NCBI GenBank assembly: GCA_944325555.1
Contig: CALVAN010000001.1
Coordinates: 124,001 to 188,000 of the forward strand
Direction of reading: 5' to 3'
DNA: 64,000 nucleotides
DNA from: Candidatus Gastranaerophilales bacterium
Lineage (GTDB): Bacteria > Cyanobacteriota > Vampirovibrionia > Gastranaerophilales > Gastranaerophilaceae
The position numbers and the translations under genes are program-made. Below, piece by piece: positions 17,991 to 26,556 of this stretch (the stretch's first letter is position 1; each line of letters begins with the position of its first letter). The notes under the pieces were generated by a model that saw only the letters and a list, made by a program, of their open reading frames with translations, searched no databases and had not been told where the DNA came from.

Positions 17991-19007
17991 ATGAAAGGAC
18001 AAATCTTTAAAATACATTCGGATTTTTATTATGTTAATACACCTCAGGGCGAGTATGAGTGCAAAATCCGTGATATTTTAAAAAAACGTAAAGATTCCAT
18101 TGTTACGGGAGATTTTGTTGAGCTTGAACAAATAAACGAAAATTCCAAACAGGCGTTTGTTGCAAAAGTTCTGCCCCGTGAAAACTATATTCCCAGACCT
18201 AAAGTTGCCAATATAAATCAGGTTATTATCGTTTCTGCCCTAAAAGAACCTGACCTTGATTTTGAACAGCTTAACAGATATTTGTGTTTTTGTGAGTATT
18301 ACAATCTTCATCCCGTTTTGTGTTTTAACAAAAATGACCTTGAGGGGGAAGAGGAAATTATAGCAAAAATCAAAAAGATTTATGAACCGTTAAACTATAA
18401 TATACTTTTTACCTCGGCACTTGAAGGCAACGGGATAGAAGAATTTAAAAAATATTTAGAAAATAAAATTACGGTTTTGTGCGGGTCTTCGGGTGTTGGC
18501 AAATCCTCTTTGATTAATGCGGTTTGTCCTAATTTGAACCTGAAAACGAAACAGGTTTCGCAAAAATCCGAGCGGGGAACTCACACAACAAGACACTGTG
18601 AAATTATTTCTATTGATAAGAACTCAAGAATTGTCGATACTCCCGGATTCAGCCAGCTTAAATTTGATTTTTTGATGCCTGCCGAAGTCGGACTTTTGTT
18701 TAGAGAAATAGTACAAATACAAAAAGGTTACGGTGCGTGTAAATTTTCTGACTGCCTGCACGAACACGAAACAGGCTGTCAGGTATTGGAACATCAGGAT
18801 TTAACGGATGAAACACGCTATCGGAGTTATCTGCAATTTGTAAAAGAAGCCAAAGAGTATAAAAAGCAGGTTACCTACGGCGGCAAAAAAACGGAAACCC
18901 GCTCAAAAACTCTGCATAACAAAGAAATTACCAAAATCAGCAGTAAAAAACGCCAAATTTCAAGACGCAAAACAAATCAAAATATAGATAAGGAAATACA
19001 CGAATAA
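17991..19007 (+). CDS. rsgA: Ribosome small subunit-dependent GTPase A
   Basis: A 338-residue circularly permuted GTPase that checks late maturation of the 30S subunit. An N-terminal OB fold is followed by the G4 motif NKNDL, then G1 GSSGVGKSSLIN (near residue 165), the switch RGTHTTRHCEI and DTPGFSQ. The C-terminal zinc motif has C-x4-C-x-H-x5-C spacing (CKFSDCLHEHETGC). The tail is Lys/Arg-rich, as expected for rRNA contact. The ispA ATG overlaps the stop codon by one base, so rsgA, ispA and the DUF212 gene form one operon. Confidence 0.97.
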   Translation: MKGQIFKIHSDFYYVNTPQGEYECKIRDILKKRKDSIVTGDFVELEQINENSKQAFVAKVLPRENYIPRPKVANINQVIIVSALKEPDLDFEQLNRYLCFCEYYNLHPVLCFNKNDLEGEEEIIAKIKKIYEPLNYNILFTSALEGNGIEEFKKYLENKITVLCGSSGVGKSSLINAVCPNLNLKTKQVSQKSERGTHTTRHCEIISIDKNSRIVDTPGFSQLKFDFLMPAEVGLLFREIVQIQKGYGACKFSDCLHEHETGCQVLEHQDLTDETRYRSYLQFVKEAKEYKKQVTYGGKKTETRSKTLHNKEITKISSKKRQISRRKTNQNIDKEIHE

Positions 19008-19894
19008 TGGAACAGTCCGTAAAACAGCAATTTGAAGCTTACATAAAACTAATAGAACAAAAACTGGATGAATTTTTGCCCGTAAAGTATCCGCAGGAAA
19101 TCTGGGAATCTATGAGATATTCGGTTCTTGCCGGCGGGAAAAGACTGCGCCCGATGCTGTGTCTTGAAACCTGCAGGGTGCTTTCAGACAGTTATGAACA
19201 GGCTATTCCGACAGCCTGCGCTATTGAAATGCTCCATACCCAAAGCCTTATCCATGACGATTTGCCCTGTATGGACAATGATGATTACAGAAGAGGCAAA
19301 CTCACAAACCATAAAAAATTCAGCGAGTCTACGGCTGTGCTGGCGGGTGATGCGTTGTTGTCTTTTGCTCCGCAAATTATTATCCAAAAGACCCCTAAAA
19401 CGGTATCTCAGGATAAAATTTTAAAAGTACTTGAGGAATTTCTTGTCAGCGCAGGAGCCGAAAAACTCATTGCGGGGCAGGTTGTGGATATTGATTCCGA
19501 AGGCAAACAAATTGATAAACAAACGCTTAACTTTATCCATGAGAATAAAACCGCAGCATTGTTCAAGCTTTCTTTAAGAACAGGTGCAATACTTGGCGGA
19601 GCCGATGACAAAATACTTGAAGCGTTAACTTTGGTTGCGCAGAATATGGGATTGGCTTTTCAAATTATGGATGATATTTTGGATGTGACTTCGACTCTTG
19701 AAGAACTCGGCAAGACCCCCGGCAAAGATGCGTTGGAAGAAAAAGCTACGTACGTTAGTCTTTACGGACTTGATGAGGCTAAAAAACAGGTGGCTTCACT
19801 TTGCAGTACTGCTTGTGGTATATTAAAAGAACATAATATAGAGTCAGAAGTTTTGACGGGGATTGTAAACAGTATCTCGGAAAGGGTTTGTTAA
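19007..19894 (+). CDS. ispA: Farnesyl/geranyl diphosphate synthase
   Basis: A 295-residue short-chain trans-prenyl synthase that builds C10-C15 (possibly C20) diphosphates from IPP and DMAPP. The first Asp-rich motif is DDLPCMD (Asp84, Asp85, Asp90), with the two extra residues typical of bacterial FPP synthases. The second is MDDILD in FQIMDDILDVT. GGKRLRP binds the diphosphate. It supplies quinone and undecaprenyl synthesis. Start and stop overlap its neighbours by a base on each side, so the three genes are translationally coupled. Confidence 0.95.
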   Translation: MEQSVKQQFEAYIKLIEQKLDEFLPVKYPQEIWESMRYSVLAGGKRLRPMLCLETCRVLSDSYEQAIPTACAIEMLHTQSLIHDDLPCMDNDDYRRGKLTNHKKFSESTAVLAGDALLSFAPQIIIQKTPKTVSQDKILKVLEEFLVSAGAEKLIAGQVVDIDSEGKQIDKQTLNFIHENKTAALFKLSLRTGAILGGADDKILEALTLVAQNMGLAFQIMDDILDVTSTLEELGKTPGKDALEEKATYVSLYGLDEAKKQVASLCSTACGILKEHNIESEVLTGIVNSISERVC

Positions 19895-20349
19895 TGTACG
19901 AGACAGGCACAGCGATAGAAGTTTTAGGCAACGGATTTATTGCAGCTTTTATTGCACAGGTATTAAAGTTTATTTATTTTGTAATAGTTCATAAAAAAGT
20001 TAATTTTAAAATTTTTACAACGACAGGCGGAATGCCAAGTTCTCACAGTGCCGGGGTTATTGCTCTTTCCATGACGGTCGGTTATAATGAGGGATTAAAT
20101 TCCATAATCTTTGCTGTGGCTTTGGGGTATGCATTTGTTGTAATGTATGATGCTGCAGGTATAAGACGTTCCGCAGGAAAAATTGCCGCAACCATGAATA
20201 GAGTTATGGAAGAATTTTATGCTCACCGTCCCTCTGCTGCCGGTGAAAAACTGAAAGAACTTTTGGGGCACACTCCTTTTGAAGTTTTTATGGGGGCAAT
20301 TCTCGGTATTGTTGTTTCTTATGTAATACATTTTTGGATTCTTCAATAA
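19894..20349 (+). CDS. Divergent PAP2 family (DUF212) membrane protein
   Basis: A 151-residue integral membrane protein of the DUF212 family, distantly related to PAP2 phosphatases. It has three to four hydrophobic segments and the diagnostic GGMPSSHSAGVIAL. The later MYDAAGIRRSAGK is also a family signature. The family recurs in plants, Cyanobacteria and Firmicutes with no settled substrate; a lipid-phosphate role is possible. The ATG shares its A with the ispA stop codon, which fits a link to isoprenoid phosphate metabolism, though that is inference. Confidence 0.9.
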   Translation: MYETGTAIEVLGNGFIAAFIAQVLKFIYFVIVHKKVNFKIFTTTGGMPSSHSAGVIALSMTVGYNEGLNSIIFAVALGYAFVVMYDAAGIRRSAGKIAATMNRVMEEFYAHRPSAAGEKLKELLGHTPFEVFMGAILGIVVSYVIHFWILQ

Positions 20350-20366
20350 AGTGTTAATATAAAATT

Positions 20367-22040
20367 ATGACGGGTGACGATTTTACTCTGTATAATAATT
20401 TCTACACTGCAATTTTGCTTTTGGATTCTAACCGCAAAATTGTGTTCAAAAATATTGCTTTTGTAAAAAACTTTGGTAATATTAAGAACTTTGAAAGATT
20501 TTCTAACTATTTTTCTTTTGATATTTGTGTTTTGGATTCCGACAACTTGCTTGCATCAAATCCGGTTAACTTTGCGATACATTCAAAAGAAAGTTTTACT
20601 GCCATAGCTTCGTATCAAAAGACAAAAGAACAGCTGTCTTATTTTCAAATTACGTCATTTATGGACGGGGAATACAAAGTTCTGGCGTTTAAAAATATAA
20701 CTAACGATATTTTGTATGAAGAAACAGAAAAAAAATACGCTTTTATCCGTCAGCAGTATTTGAACCTTGCCGAAGAAAACAGGCAATATGCGGCTCTGCA
20801 ACAAAAAGCGCAGACCCAGGCGCTTAAACTTGCACTTATGCACAGGGTTACAAATGTAATAAGAGAGTCCATGGATATTGATAAAATTATCAATTCCACT
20901 TTAAAAGAGCTTTTCAACCTGTTTGGCGCAATAAAAGTTTATTACGTTCAACTAAAGGATAACGAGTTTTACATAAACTCTGTATATCCCGAAAAATTTG
21001 CTTCGATTGTCGGAGAAAAGGCAGAATTTGCCCCTGAAACCAAAAATTTTATAAAAACAAAATCAATACGAGTAACTCCCTGTATCAAAGAGTATTTAAA
21101 CAGCGAGGTGAATTATCCTTCGCCCGTGAACAGAATCATAGTGCCGGTTTATCGTATGCACGAAATTCTCGGCATACTGATGATTTATACTGCGCAAAAA
21201 TATTATGACGAATCTCAAAACGATGTGCTCCAATCCATTGCGGCACAGCTAGCCTCTGCCATTGTTCAGGCATCTTTGTTCTTTGAAGTAAAACAAAAAA
21301 ACGAAACTCTTGAAAAAACTTTAAACGAGTTAAAAGAAACACAATTGCAGCTTATAAACTCCGAAAAAATGGCGTCTTTAGGGCAGCTTGTGGCTGGTGT
21401 TGCGCACGAAATCAACACTCCTCTCGGTTCAATCAACGCAAACAACGATATTTTAAATAAGATGCTTGCAAAACTTTCACAATCCTGTGACAACAAAATG
21501 ATTTTGGAAAACATTCAAAATATCAACAAAATTGATAAAGAGGCAATAAAACGCATAAGCGGTATTGTGCAAAGTCTCAAACGTTTTGTAAGACTTGATG
21601 AAGCGGATTTGCAATCGGCGGATATAAACAACGAGCTTGATTTAACGCTGGAATTAATAAAACATGAAACCAAAAACAAAATAGAAATTGTTAAAAACTA
21701 TGGTGATATACCAAGCATAAAATGTTATCCCAACATGCTTAATCAGGTGTTTATGAATATACTTATCAACGCTTGTCAAAGCATAAAAGATAAGGGAACA
21801 ATCACAATAACCACGGAATTTCAAAACAACATGCTGTATGTAAAGATAAAAGATACAGGCTCCGGTGTTGACGACAGCATTAAAGACAAAATGTTCAGCG
21901 CAGGTACAACGACCAAAAAAATCGGTACGGGGCTGGGGCTTGCAATATCACAAAAGATTGTGCAAAAGCATAACGGAAAAATTTCTTTTGAATCGCAAAA
22001 AGGCAAGGGGACGGAATTTACAATAGAAATCCCTGCGTAA
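20367..22040 (+). CDS. Soluble sensor histidine kinase with PAS-like and GAF-like domains
   Basis: A 557-residue kinase with no membrane segment, so it senses a cytoplasmic signal. Residues 1-120 look PAS-like. A coiled coil (ENRQYAALQQKAQTQALKLAL) and a GAF-like domain (about 165-300) follow. The H box is MASLGQLVAGVAHEINTPLGS with His347, the N box is NQVFMNILINACQS, and the G boxes are DTGSGVDDS and GTGLGLAIS. The HisKA subtype is the HEINTPLG form common in hybrid and orphan kinases. No response regulator adjoins it; two lie at 33-34.5 kb. There is no ribosome site before the ATG and only 17 bases separate it from the preceding gene. Confidence 0.9.
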   Translation: MTGDDFTLYNNFYTAILLLDSNRKIVFKNIAFVKNFGNIKNFERFSNYFSFDICVLDSDNLLASNPVNFAIHSKESFTAIASYQKTKEQLSYFQITSFMDGEYKVLAFKNITNDILYEETEKKYAFIRQQYLNLAEENRQYAALQQKAQTQALKLALMHRVTNVIRESMDIDKIINSTLKELFNLFGAIKVYYVQLKDNEFYINSVYPEKFASIVGEKAEFAPETKNFIKTKSIRVTPCIKEYLNSEVNYPSPVNRIIVPVYRMHEILGILMIYTAQKYYDESQNDVLQSIAAQLASAIVQASLFFEVKQKNETLEKTLNELKETQLQLINSEKMASLGQLVAGVAHEINTPLGSINANNDILNKMLAKLSQSCDNKMILENIQNINKIDKEAIKRISGIVQSLKRFVRLDEADLQSADINNELDLTLELIKHETKNKIEIVKNYGDIPSIKCYPNMLNQVFMNILINACQSIKDKGTITITTEFQNNMLYVKIKDTGSGVDDSIKDKMFSAGTTTKKIGTGLGLAISQKIVQKHNGKISFESQKGKGTEFTIEIPA

Positions 22041-22083
22041 AATTATTGTTATTAGGAAAAACAAATCTGTTTTATACTTCTGT

Positions 22084-22647
22084 TTATAAATTTTTAATTC
22101 TTTCCTGCGGTTCGGTTATGCTTGTTATACGCAAGCCGAAGTTATCCTCTATAACAACTACTTCTCCGTTTGCGATATGCTTGCCGTTAGCATACAGTTC
22201 AACAGACTCACCAGCAATTTTATCAAGCTCTATAATGGAACCTCTTGTAAGTTCCAGAACCTTTTTAACCGGCAGCTGGCATCTTCCCAGCTCTACAGTC
22301 AACTCAAGCTTAATATCCATTAAAAGTTCAAGGTTTTTGTTTGTGTCCGTATCTGTAGGAGTATAACTGTCAAAAGGAGTAAACTCCAGCGGTCTTACTG
22401 TAACAGGTTCCTTTTCCTGCATTGACGGATCGATATGTACTTCATTTGGTTCTGAGTTTTGAGAAGAAATCTCATCATCCATTTGAGCAAAATCATAGTT
22501 TTGTGCATCAGTTTGACCTTCCGGTACTTCTGATGCGGAAATATCACCGTCCGAAATATTTTCAGAAGGATTTATATCGTTGATATTGCCGTCCGAGGGA
22601 ATTTCATTCGGGTTAAAATCATCATTTTGCATATTATCTTCTGACAT
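22084..22647 (-). CDS. fliN: Flagellar motor switch protein FliN with long acidic N-terminal extension
   Basis: The C-terminal 80 residues are the FliN/SpoA fold ([39 protein letters not shown], then [10 protein letters not shown]), part of the C ring that sets rotation direction and helps export. The first 105 residues are low-complexity and strongly acidic (runs of [23 protein letters not shown]) with almost no Lys or Arg. FliN proteins usually carry a much shorter tail. It is the last gene of motA-motB-fliL-fliM-fliN, 12 bases after fliM. Confidence 0.92.
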   Translation of the reverse strand: MSEDNMQNDDFNPNEIPSDGNINDINPSENISDGDISASEVPEGQTDAQNYDFAQMDDEISSQNSEPNEVHIDPSMQEKEPVTVRPLEFTPFDSYTPTDTDTNKNLELLMDIKLELTVELGRCQLPVKKVLELTRGSIIELDKIAGESVELYANGKHIANGEVVVIEDNFGLRITSITEPQERIKNL

Positions 22648-22659
22648 GAAAAATCCTTT

Positions 22660-23673
22660 CTAAAAATATCTTTTTAATGCGTCAACATAATAATCGTATC
22701 TGTCTGTAATTTTAACACAGACCTTGTCTTTGATACGTCCCGGTCTGGCATAGAATTTTTTTTCGCCGTTAACTTTTACAATCAAATCTTCGGTGGCGGC
22801 ATTATCCAATTTTAATACATCGCCTTCTTTTAAATCAAGAAAATCCTGCAAAGTAATTTCCGTCTGTCCGAACATAACATTTATGTCAACCAAGGACGTG
22901 TCGAGTTTTTTAATCATTTTTTGGCGTTCTTCGCTTGTCGCAATAAGCCCTTTTGTCTGGAAAATATGTTGGGTTGTCAACTGTGATAATACGTTTTCCA
23001 AAACGGGATAAGGGAAGCAAAGACTTAGCAATCCGTAGTATTTGCCTGCAATATGTACCTCAAGCGTAATCAGCGCAACGATTTCACCTGGAGTCGCTAC
23101 CTGAATTCCTGAGTAATTGTTGTCAAGACCTATCAAATTTCCGTCAACGGGTATAACATGCGACCATGCCTCTGCAAGAGTTTGAATTGTTCGTTCAATC
23201 ATTTTCTTGACAAGAGATTCTTCCACATCGGTAAGTTCCCTTGGCTTTGATTCTATATTGCCTACACCGCCCAGCATTCTGTCTACAATACTTGATAAAA
23301 CCTCAAAACTTATGCCGAGCAATATCTGGCCGGGAAGCGGATTTAATTCAAATATGGCAATAGAAATAGGGTTTGGCACAGACCTCATAAATTCGTCATA
23401 GGTGAGTTGGTCAACGGAAACAACGTCAACTTCAAGATGCATTCTTAAATAAGCCGTCAAAACAAGCGCAAGCTGTCTTGAAAACTCTTTATGAATATCT
23501 TGCAGACCTCTTAAATGGTCTTTTGAAAATTTATCCGGACGTCTGAAGTTATAGAGTTTGTAGCCCTTACGGTGCTCATCTGTCCCGTCAAAAGCACTCA
23601 GCATTAAATCTTTATCCGGCATGTTCTCCGGAAATATGTCTAAATTTTGGTTATTTTGTTCAAAATCGGACAT
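22660..23673 (-). CDS. fliM: Flagellar motor switch protein FliM
   Basis: A 337-residue C-ring protein that binds CheY-P and passes the signal to FliG and FliN. The middle CheC-like domain contains MLGGVGNIESKPRELTDVE, the usual GGxG motif region. The C-terminal SpoA domain has FGQTEITLQDFLDLKEGDVLKLD. The N-terminal CheY-binding peptide (LSQxEIDALL) is not evident: this protein begins MSDFEQNNQNLDIFPENMPDKDLMLSAFDG, so the CheY contact may differ. It is 23 bases downstream of fliL. Confidence 0.95.
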   Translation of the reverse strand: MSDFEQNNQNLDIFPENMPDKDLMLSAFDGTDEHRKGYKLYNFRRPDKFSKDHLRGLQDIHKEFSRQLALVLTAYLRMHLEVDVVSVDQLTYDEFMRSVPNPISIAIFELNPLPGQILLGISFEVLSSIVDRMLGGVGNIESKPRELTDVEESLVKKMIERTIQTLAEAWSHVIPVDGNLIGLDNNYSGIQVATPGEIVALITLEVHIAGKYYGLLSLCFPYPVLENVLSQLTTQHIFQTKGLIATSEERQKMIKKLDTSLVDINVMFGQTEITLQDFLDLKEGDVLKLDNAATEDLIVKVNGEKKFYARPGRIKDKVCVKITDRYDYYVDALKRYF

Positions 23674-23696
23674 CTTTATCTCCCGCTCCCGCCGCC

Positions 23697-24305
23697 TTAT
23701 TGCATAATGAACTGTCCGAAGCTTACTCTTATAACTTCTCTTTCTCCGTCAAAGATTCCGTTAACGGATTCCGCAATCTGCTGTTTTGCTAACTCTTTAC
23801 CTGCAGTCGTTGCAAGTTCATCAGAAGTTTTGCTTGTCAAAACGGTTATAACAGCATCTCTGATTGCAGGTTTGTATTGTTCCATTTCTTCAATAAGTGC
23901 TTTTTTAGGGTTCGGTGCAGCAGCCCCGTGACCGCCATGCCCGCCTGATTTTTGTTCTTCCGCTGATGGTTCAGGCATTGGGTTTGTTACTTCTACCGCA
24001 ACATTAGCTTTTAAGTATCTTCTTGGCTGGACATCACTAAGATTCATTGTAAAATCTCCCAAATCAAGGACAATACCTCTTTCCGGTTTATCCAGCTGTT
24101 CGGATTCTTCATCAACAGTTTCCTGAGAAGAAACAGATTTTAGTTGCGTGGTTAAAAGGTTTGATTGCAAAAAGTAATTTACACCAATAAAGATAATACA
24201 CACGATAGTTGTTGTAACAATATTGATTAATATTGAATTGCCGCCGCCTTCCGGTTTTATATCTTTTTCTTTGTCAGGTGTTTTTTCCTGTGTAGGTTTT
24301 GCCAT
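23697..24305 (-). CDS. fliL: Flagellar basal body-associated protein FliL
   Basis: A 202-residue single-pass protein. One transmembrane helix at about residues 25-46 (ILINIVTTTIVCIIFIGVNYFL) separates a charged cytoplasmic tail from a periplasmic domain ending with the FliL-type FDGEREVIRVSFGQFIMQ. FliL rings surround the stator units and help torque. A short His/Gly-rich linker (GGHGGHGAAAPNPKK) interrupts the periplasmic part. It lies between motB and fliM in the operon, the usual place. Confidence 0.9.
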   Translation of the reverse strand: MAKPTQEKTPDKEKDIKPEGGGNSILINIVTTTIVCIIFIGVNYFLQSNLLTTQLKSVSSQETVDEESEQLDKPERGIVLDLGDFTMNLSDVQPRRYLKANVAVEVTNPMPEPSAEEQKSGGHGGHGAAAPNPKKALIEEMEQYKPAIRDAVITVLTSKTSDELATTAGKELAKQQIAESVNGIFDGEREVIRVSFGQFIMQ

Positions 24306-24326
24306 TTCATATCTCCAAAATAAAAC

Positions 24327-25070
24327 TTATTTTCTATCAGAACTTAATACTATTATATCCACTCTTCTGTTTTTTGCACGTCCTTGAGGTGTAGTATTTT
24401 TTTCTATCGGCATATACTCGCCGTAGCCTACTGCCGAAAGTCTGCTTGGCGGAAAGCCGTGAGCACCTGTAAGGTATTTGATGATATTTGTTGCTCTTGC
24501 TGTAGAGAGTTCCCAGTTTGACGGAAACCGCTCATTTTGAATGGGCATAGAGTCAGTGTGCCCTTCAATCAGTATAGGATTCTGGAACTTTTCCAATGTT
24601 TTTGCAATTTTATCAAGCGTCATTTTTGCCTGCGGTTTTATTATAGCAGATCCGGGGTCAAAAAGCATAGTATCGTTAAGTCTTATTACCACACCACGGT
24701 CAGATTTAATAACTTTAACCGAGGTATCAATCTCCATTTCTTTTTGAATTTGTTCCACAAGCTGCTTGGTGTCTAAGATGCCGTCACCACCGTCGAGAAT
24801 TGACTTTCCGGTGTTTTCCAACACACCTTCCGTGGGTTGTTTTACAGGCGGCAGCTCTGAGGTTTCTTCCGTTTTGGTATCCTGTTCAACTGTTTTTGCG
24901 GCAAAAACTTTTTGTATCGACTTGTTAACATCTTTAACCTTCATCTCACCCATGGAGCTTGTTGCAAACATAACCATAAACAGAGCAAGAAGCATTGTTA
25001 CAAAATCTGCGTAAGAGATTACCCAGCGGTTTATATAGTCATTGGAATTTGTGTAATATTCGTTTTTCAT
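24327..25070 (-). CDS. motB: Flagellar stator protein MotB
   Basis: A 247-residue stator subunit. A single N-terminal helix contains the ion-carrying aspartate, Asp22, in ISYADFVTMLLALFMVMFATS. The C-terminal OmpA-like domain binds peptidoglycan (ILIEGHTDSMPIQNERFPSNWELSTARA, then GYGEYMPI). The context around Asp22 does not settle whether H+ or Na+ drives the motor. Its ATG shares one base with the motA stop, so the pair is translationally coupled. Confidence 0.96.
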   Translation of the reverse strand: MKNEYYTNSNDYINRWVISYADFVTMLLALFMVMFATSSMGEMKVKDVNKSIQKVFAAKTVEQDTKTEETSELPPVKQPTEGVLENTGKSILDGGDGILDTKQLVEQIQKEMEIDTSVKVIKSDRGVVIRLNDTMLFDPGSAIIKPQAKMTLDKIAKTLEKFQNPILIEGHTDSMPIQNERFPSNWELSTARATNIIKYLTGAHGFPPSRLSAVGYGEYMPIEKNTTPQGRAKNRRVDIIVLSSDRK

Positions 25071-25870
25071 TACCTTGTACAGTAAACTCCCGCTTGAGTT
25101 GTGTTATCCGTTTTATGATAACCGTTGTGATATTTTAAATAAGCAAGCAGCTTTTCTTCAATAACCATCGGAGATTCTTCCATTTGTATTGACACAATCC
25201 CCTGCAGAACGACCTCTTTAAAGAGAATTTTTTCTCTCGTGTTCATTTTTAACTTGCCTGCAATCGGTAAGAATAAAAGGTTTGCAAACCCGACCCCGTA
25301 TAATGTGGACACAAACGCTACTGCAATACCCTGTGCCAATATATCAGGCTGCTGGATGTAGCCCATAATCTGAATCAGGCCGAAAACAGCGCCTACAATT
25401 CCAAATGTCGGAGCATATCCGCCCAGAGCCTCGAACACTCTGGAATTTATGAGTTCTTCCTCTTCGTCATAAGATATTTCGGCTTTTAAAATATCGTAAA
25501 TCATCTGCGGGTTGTTAAAATCAATTGAGAGCTGAATCCCCCTTTTTAAGAAAGGATCCTGAATATTATCAATTAAATTGTTTAAGCCGAAAAGCCCTTT
25601 GACTCTTGCCTGATGAGCAAGGTAGATTATTTCGTCAATAACATTCATGTGAGGTTTATCTTTTTCCACAAAAACGTCCAGAGAAGCTTTAATAGCATTC
25701 ACCAGGGTTGACGGCTTAAAGTTGACAACGGCTGCGCAGAAGGTTCCGCCGAGTACTATCATTATGGCAGATGGCTGTATTAAAGACACCATTGAGGCAC
25801 CTTCCGTTCTGTGCGAAAACAGTATCAGCACAACTGCAGCAAATATGGCTATTATCGCCGAAAAATTCAA
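25070..25870 (-). CDS. motA: Flagellar stator protein MotA
   Basis: A 266-residue stator subunit with four membrane segments: residues 3-20, 30-50, about 150-170 and 180-203. The ending pair is FGIVGAVFGLIQIMGYIQ and GIAVAFVSTLYGVGFANLLFLPIAGKL. The cytoplasmic loop between segments 2 and 3 would contact FliG. The start is a TTG preceded by AAGGTAAGA. A hairpin-forming dyad lies just upstream in the leader. First gene of the motility operon. Confidence 0.95.
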   Translation of the reverse strand: MNFSAIIAIFAAVVLILFSHRTEGASMVSLIQPSAIMIVLGGTFCAAVVNFKPSTLVNAIKASLDVFVEKDKPHMNVIDEIIYLAHQARVKGLFGLNNLIDNIQDPFLKRGIQLSIDFNNPQMIYDILKAEISYDEEEELINSRVFEALGGYAPTFGIVGAVFGLIQIMGYIQQPDILAQGIAVAFVSTLYGVGFANLLFLPIAGKLKMNTREKILFKEVVLQGIVSIQMEESPMVIEEKLLAYLKYHNGYHKTDNTTQAGVYCTR

Positions 25871-25887
25871 ATCTTACCTTCTCCCTA

Positions 25888-25911
25888 TACTGCATTATTA
25901 TTCATGCAGTA
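25888..25911. promoter_or_regulatory. Palindrome in the motA leader
   Basis: TACTGCAT (25888-25895) and ATGCAGTA (25904-25911) form an 8-bp inverted repeat 18 bases upstream of the motA TTG and just before its ribosome site. It could be an operator or an RNA hairpin affecting translation; the sequence alone does not decide. Confidence 0.45.
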
Positions 25912-26072
25912 CTATCCCTAATTTTTATTAATAATATAATTTTTCCATATTTTGCCTTTGGGGAATATACACCATTTGGTTGATTTTTTAGTTAAAAACA
26001 AAACTTTTGCGGCTACACTGCATCCGCAGTTTTTATGCTACAATATTGATATAGAAACAGGAGGTGCGGCTT

Positions 26073-26489
26073 ATGTACACAGTTAAAGAAGTTGCCGATA
26101 AAATGGATGTATCAGAACACACCTTACGTTTTTGGGCAAAAAGTGGTTTTTTCCCGTTTATAAAAAGAAACGAAAACAATATACGTTTATTCTCTGACAG
26201 TGATCTTGAGTGGGTAAAAATAGTAAAATGTTTGCGTGCCGTCGGAACTGAAAATAAAGCAATAAAAAGATATATTGACCTTTGTATTATAGGCGACAGC
26301 ACTATCCCCGAGCGATATGAAATAATCCGTTCAACAAAACAAAAAGCACTGCAGCAGATGCAGGATTTAAAACAGCAGCTGGATTTGCTGGACTACAAAG
26401 AACAGTTCTATCAGAATCTTATAAAAAATGACCTCGAGGATATTTGGAATCCGATGAATAAAATGCGTCCGAAAGACAAGGTTGTTTAA
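26073..26489 (+). CDS. MerR family transcriptional regulator
   Basis: A 138-residue MerR protein. The N-terminal helix-turn-helix is YTVKEVADKMDVSEHTLRFWAKSGFFPFIKRNENNIRLFSDSDLEWV, which has TLRFW where many members have TLRYY. The C-terminal dimer coiled coil is residues 85-125 (KQKALQQMQDLKQQLDLLDYKEQFYQ). No metal-binding cysteines are present at the usual C-terminal place, so it is not a metal sensor; small members of this type (AdhR-like) respond to aldehydes or electrophiles. AGGAGG lies eight bases before ATG 26073. It probably controls the flavodoxin and cupin genes that follow. Confidence 0.9.
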   Translation: MYTVKEVADKMDVSEHTLRFWAKSGFFPFIKRNENNIRLFSDSDLEWVKIVKCLRAVGTENKAIKRYIDLCIIGDSTIPERYEIIRSTKQKALQQMQDLKQQLDLLDYKEQFYQNLIKNDLEDIWNPMNKMRPKDKVV

Positions 26490-26556
26490 TTTTAGCTATT
26501 GACTGATAGCTGCTCTAAGGTATTAAACTGTAAACAGATATATAAAAGGATACTTT

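Noticed and set aside
22050-22080. Terminator between the histidine kinase and fliN
   Set aside because: Only a weak 6-bp A/T hairpin (AAAACA/TGTTTT) is present, not convincing.
26086-26102. GCCGATAA in the MerR gene preceded by TTAAAG
   Set aside because: The two parts are too close together (under 8 bases) and lie within the coding sequence.
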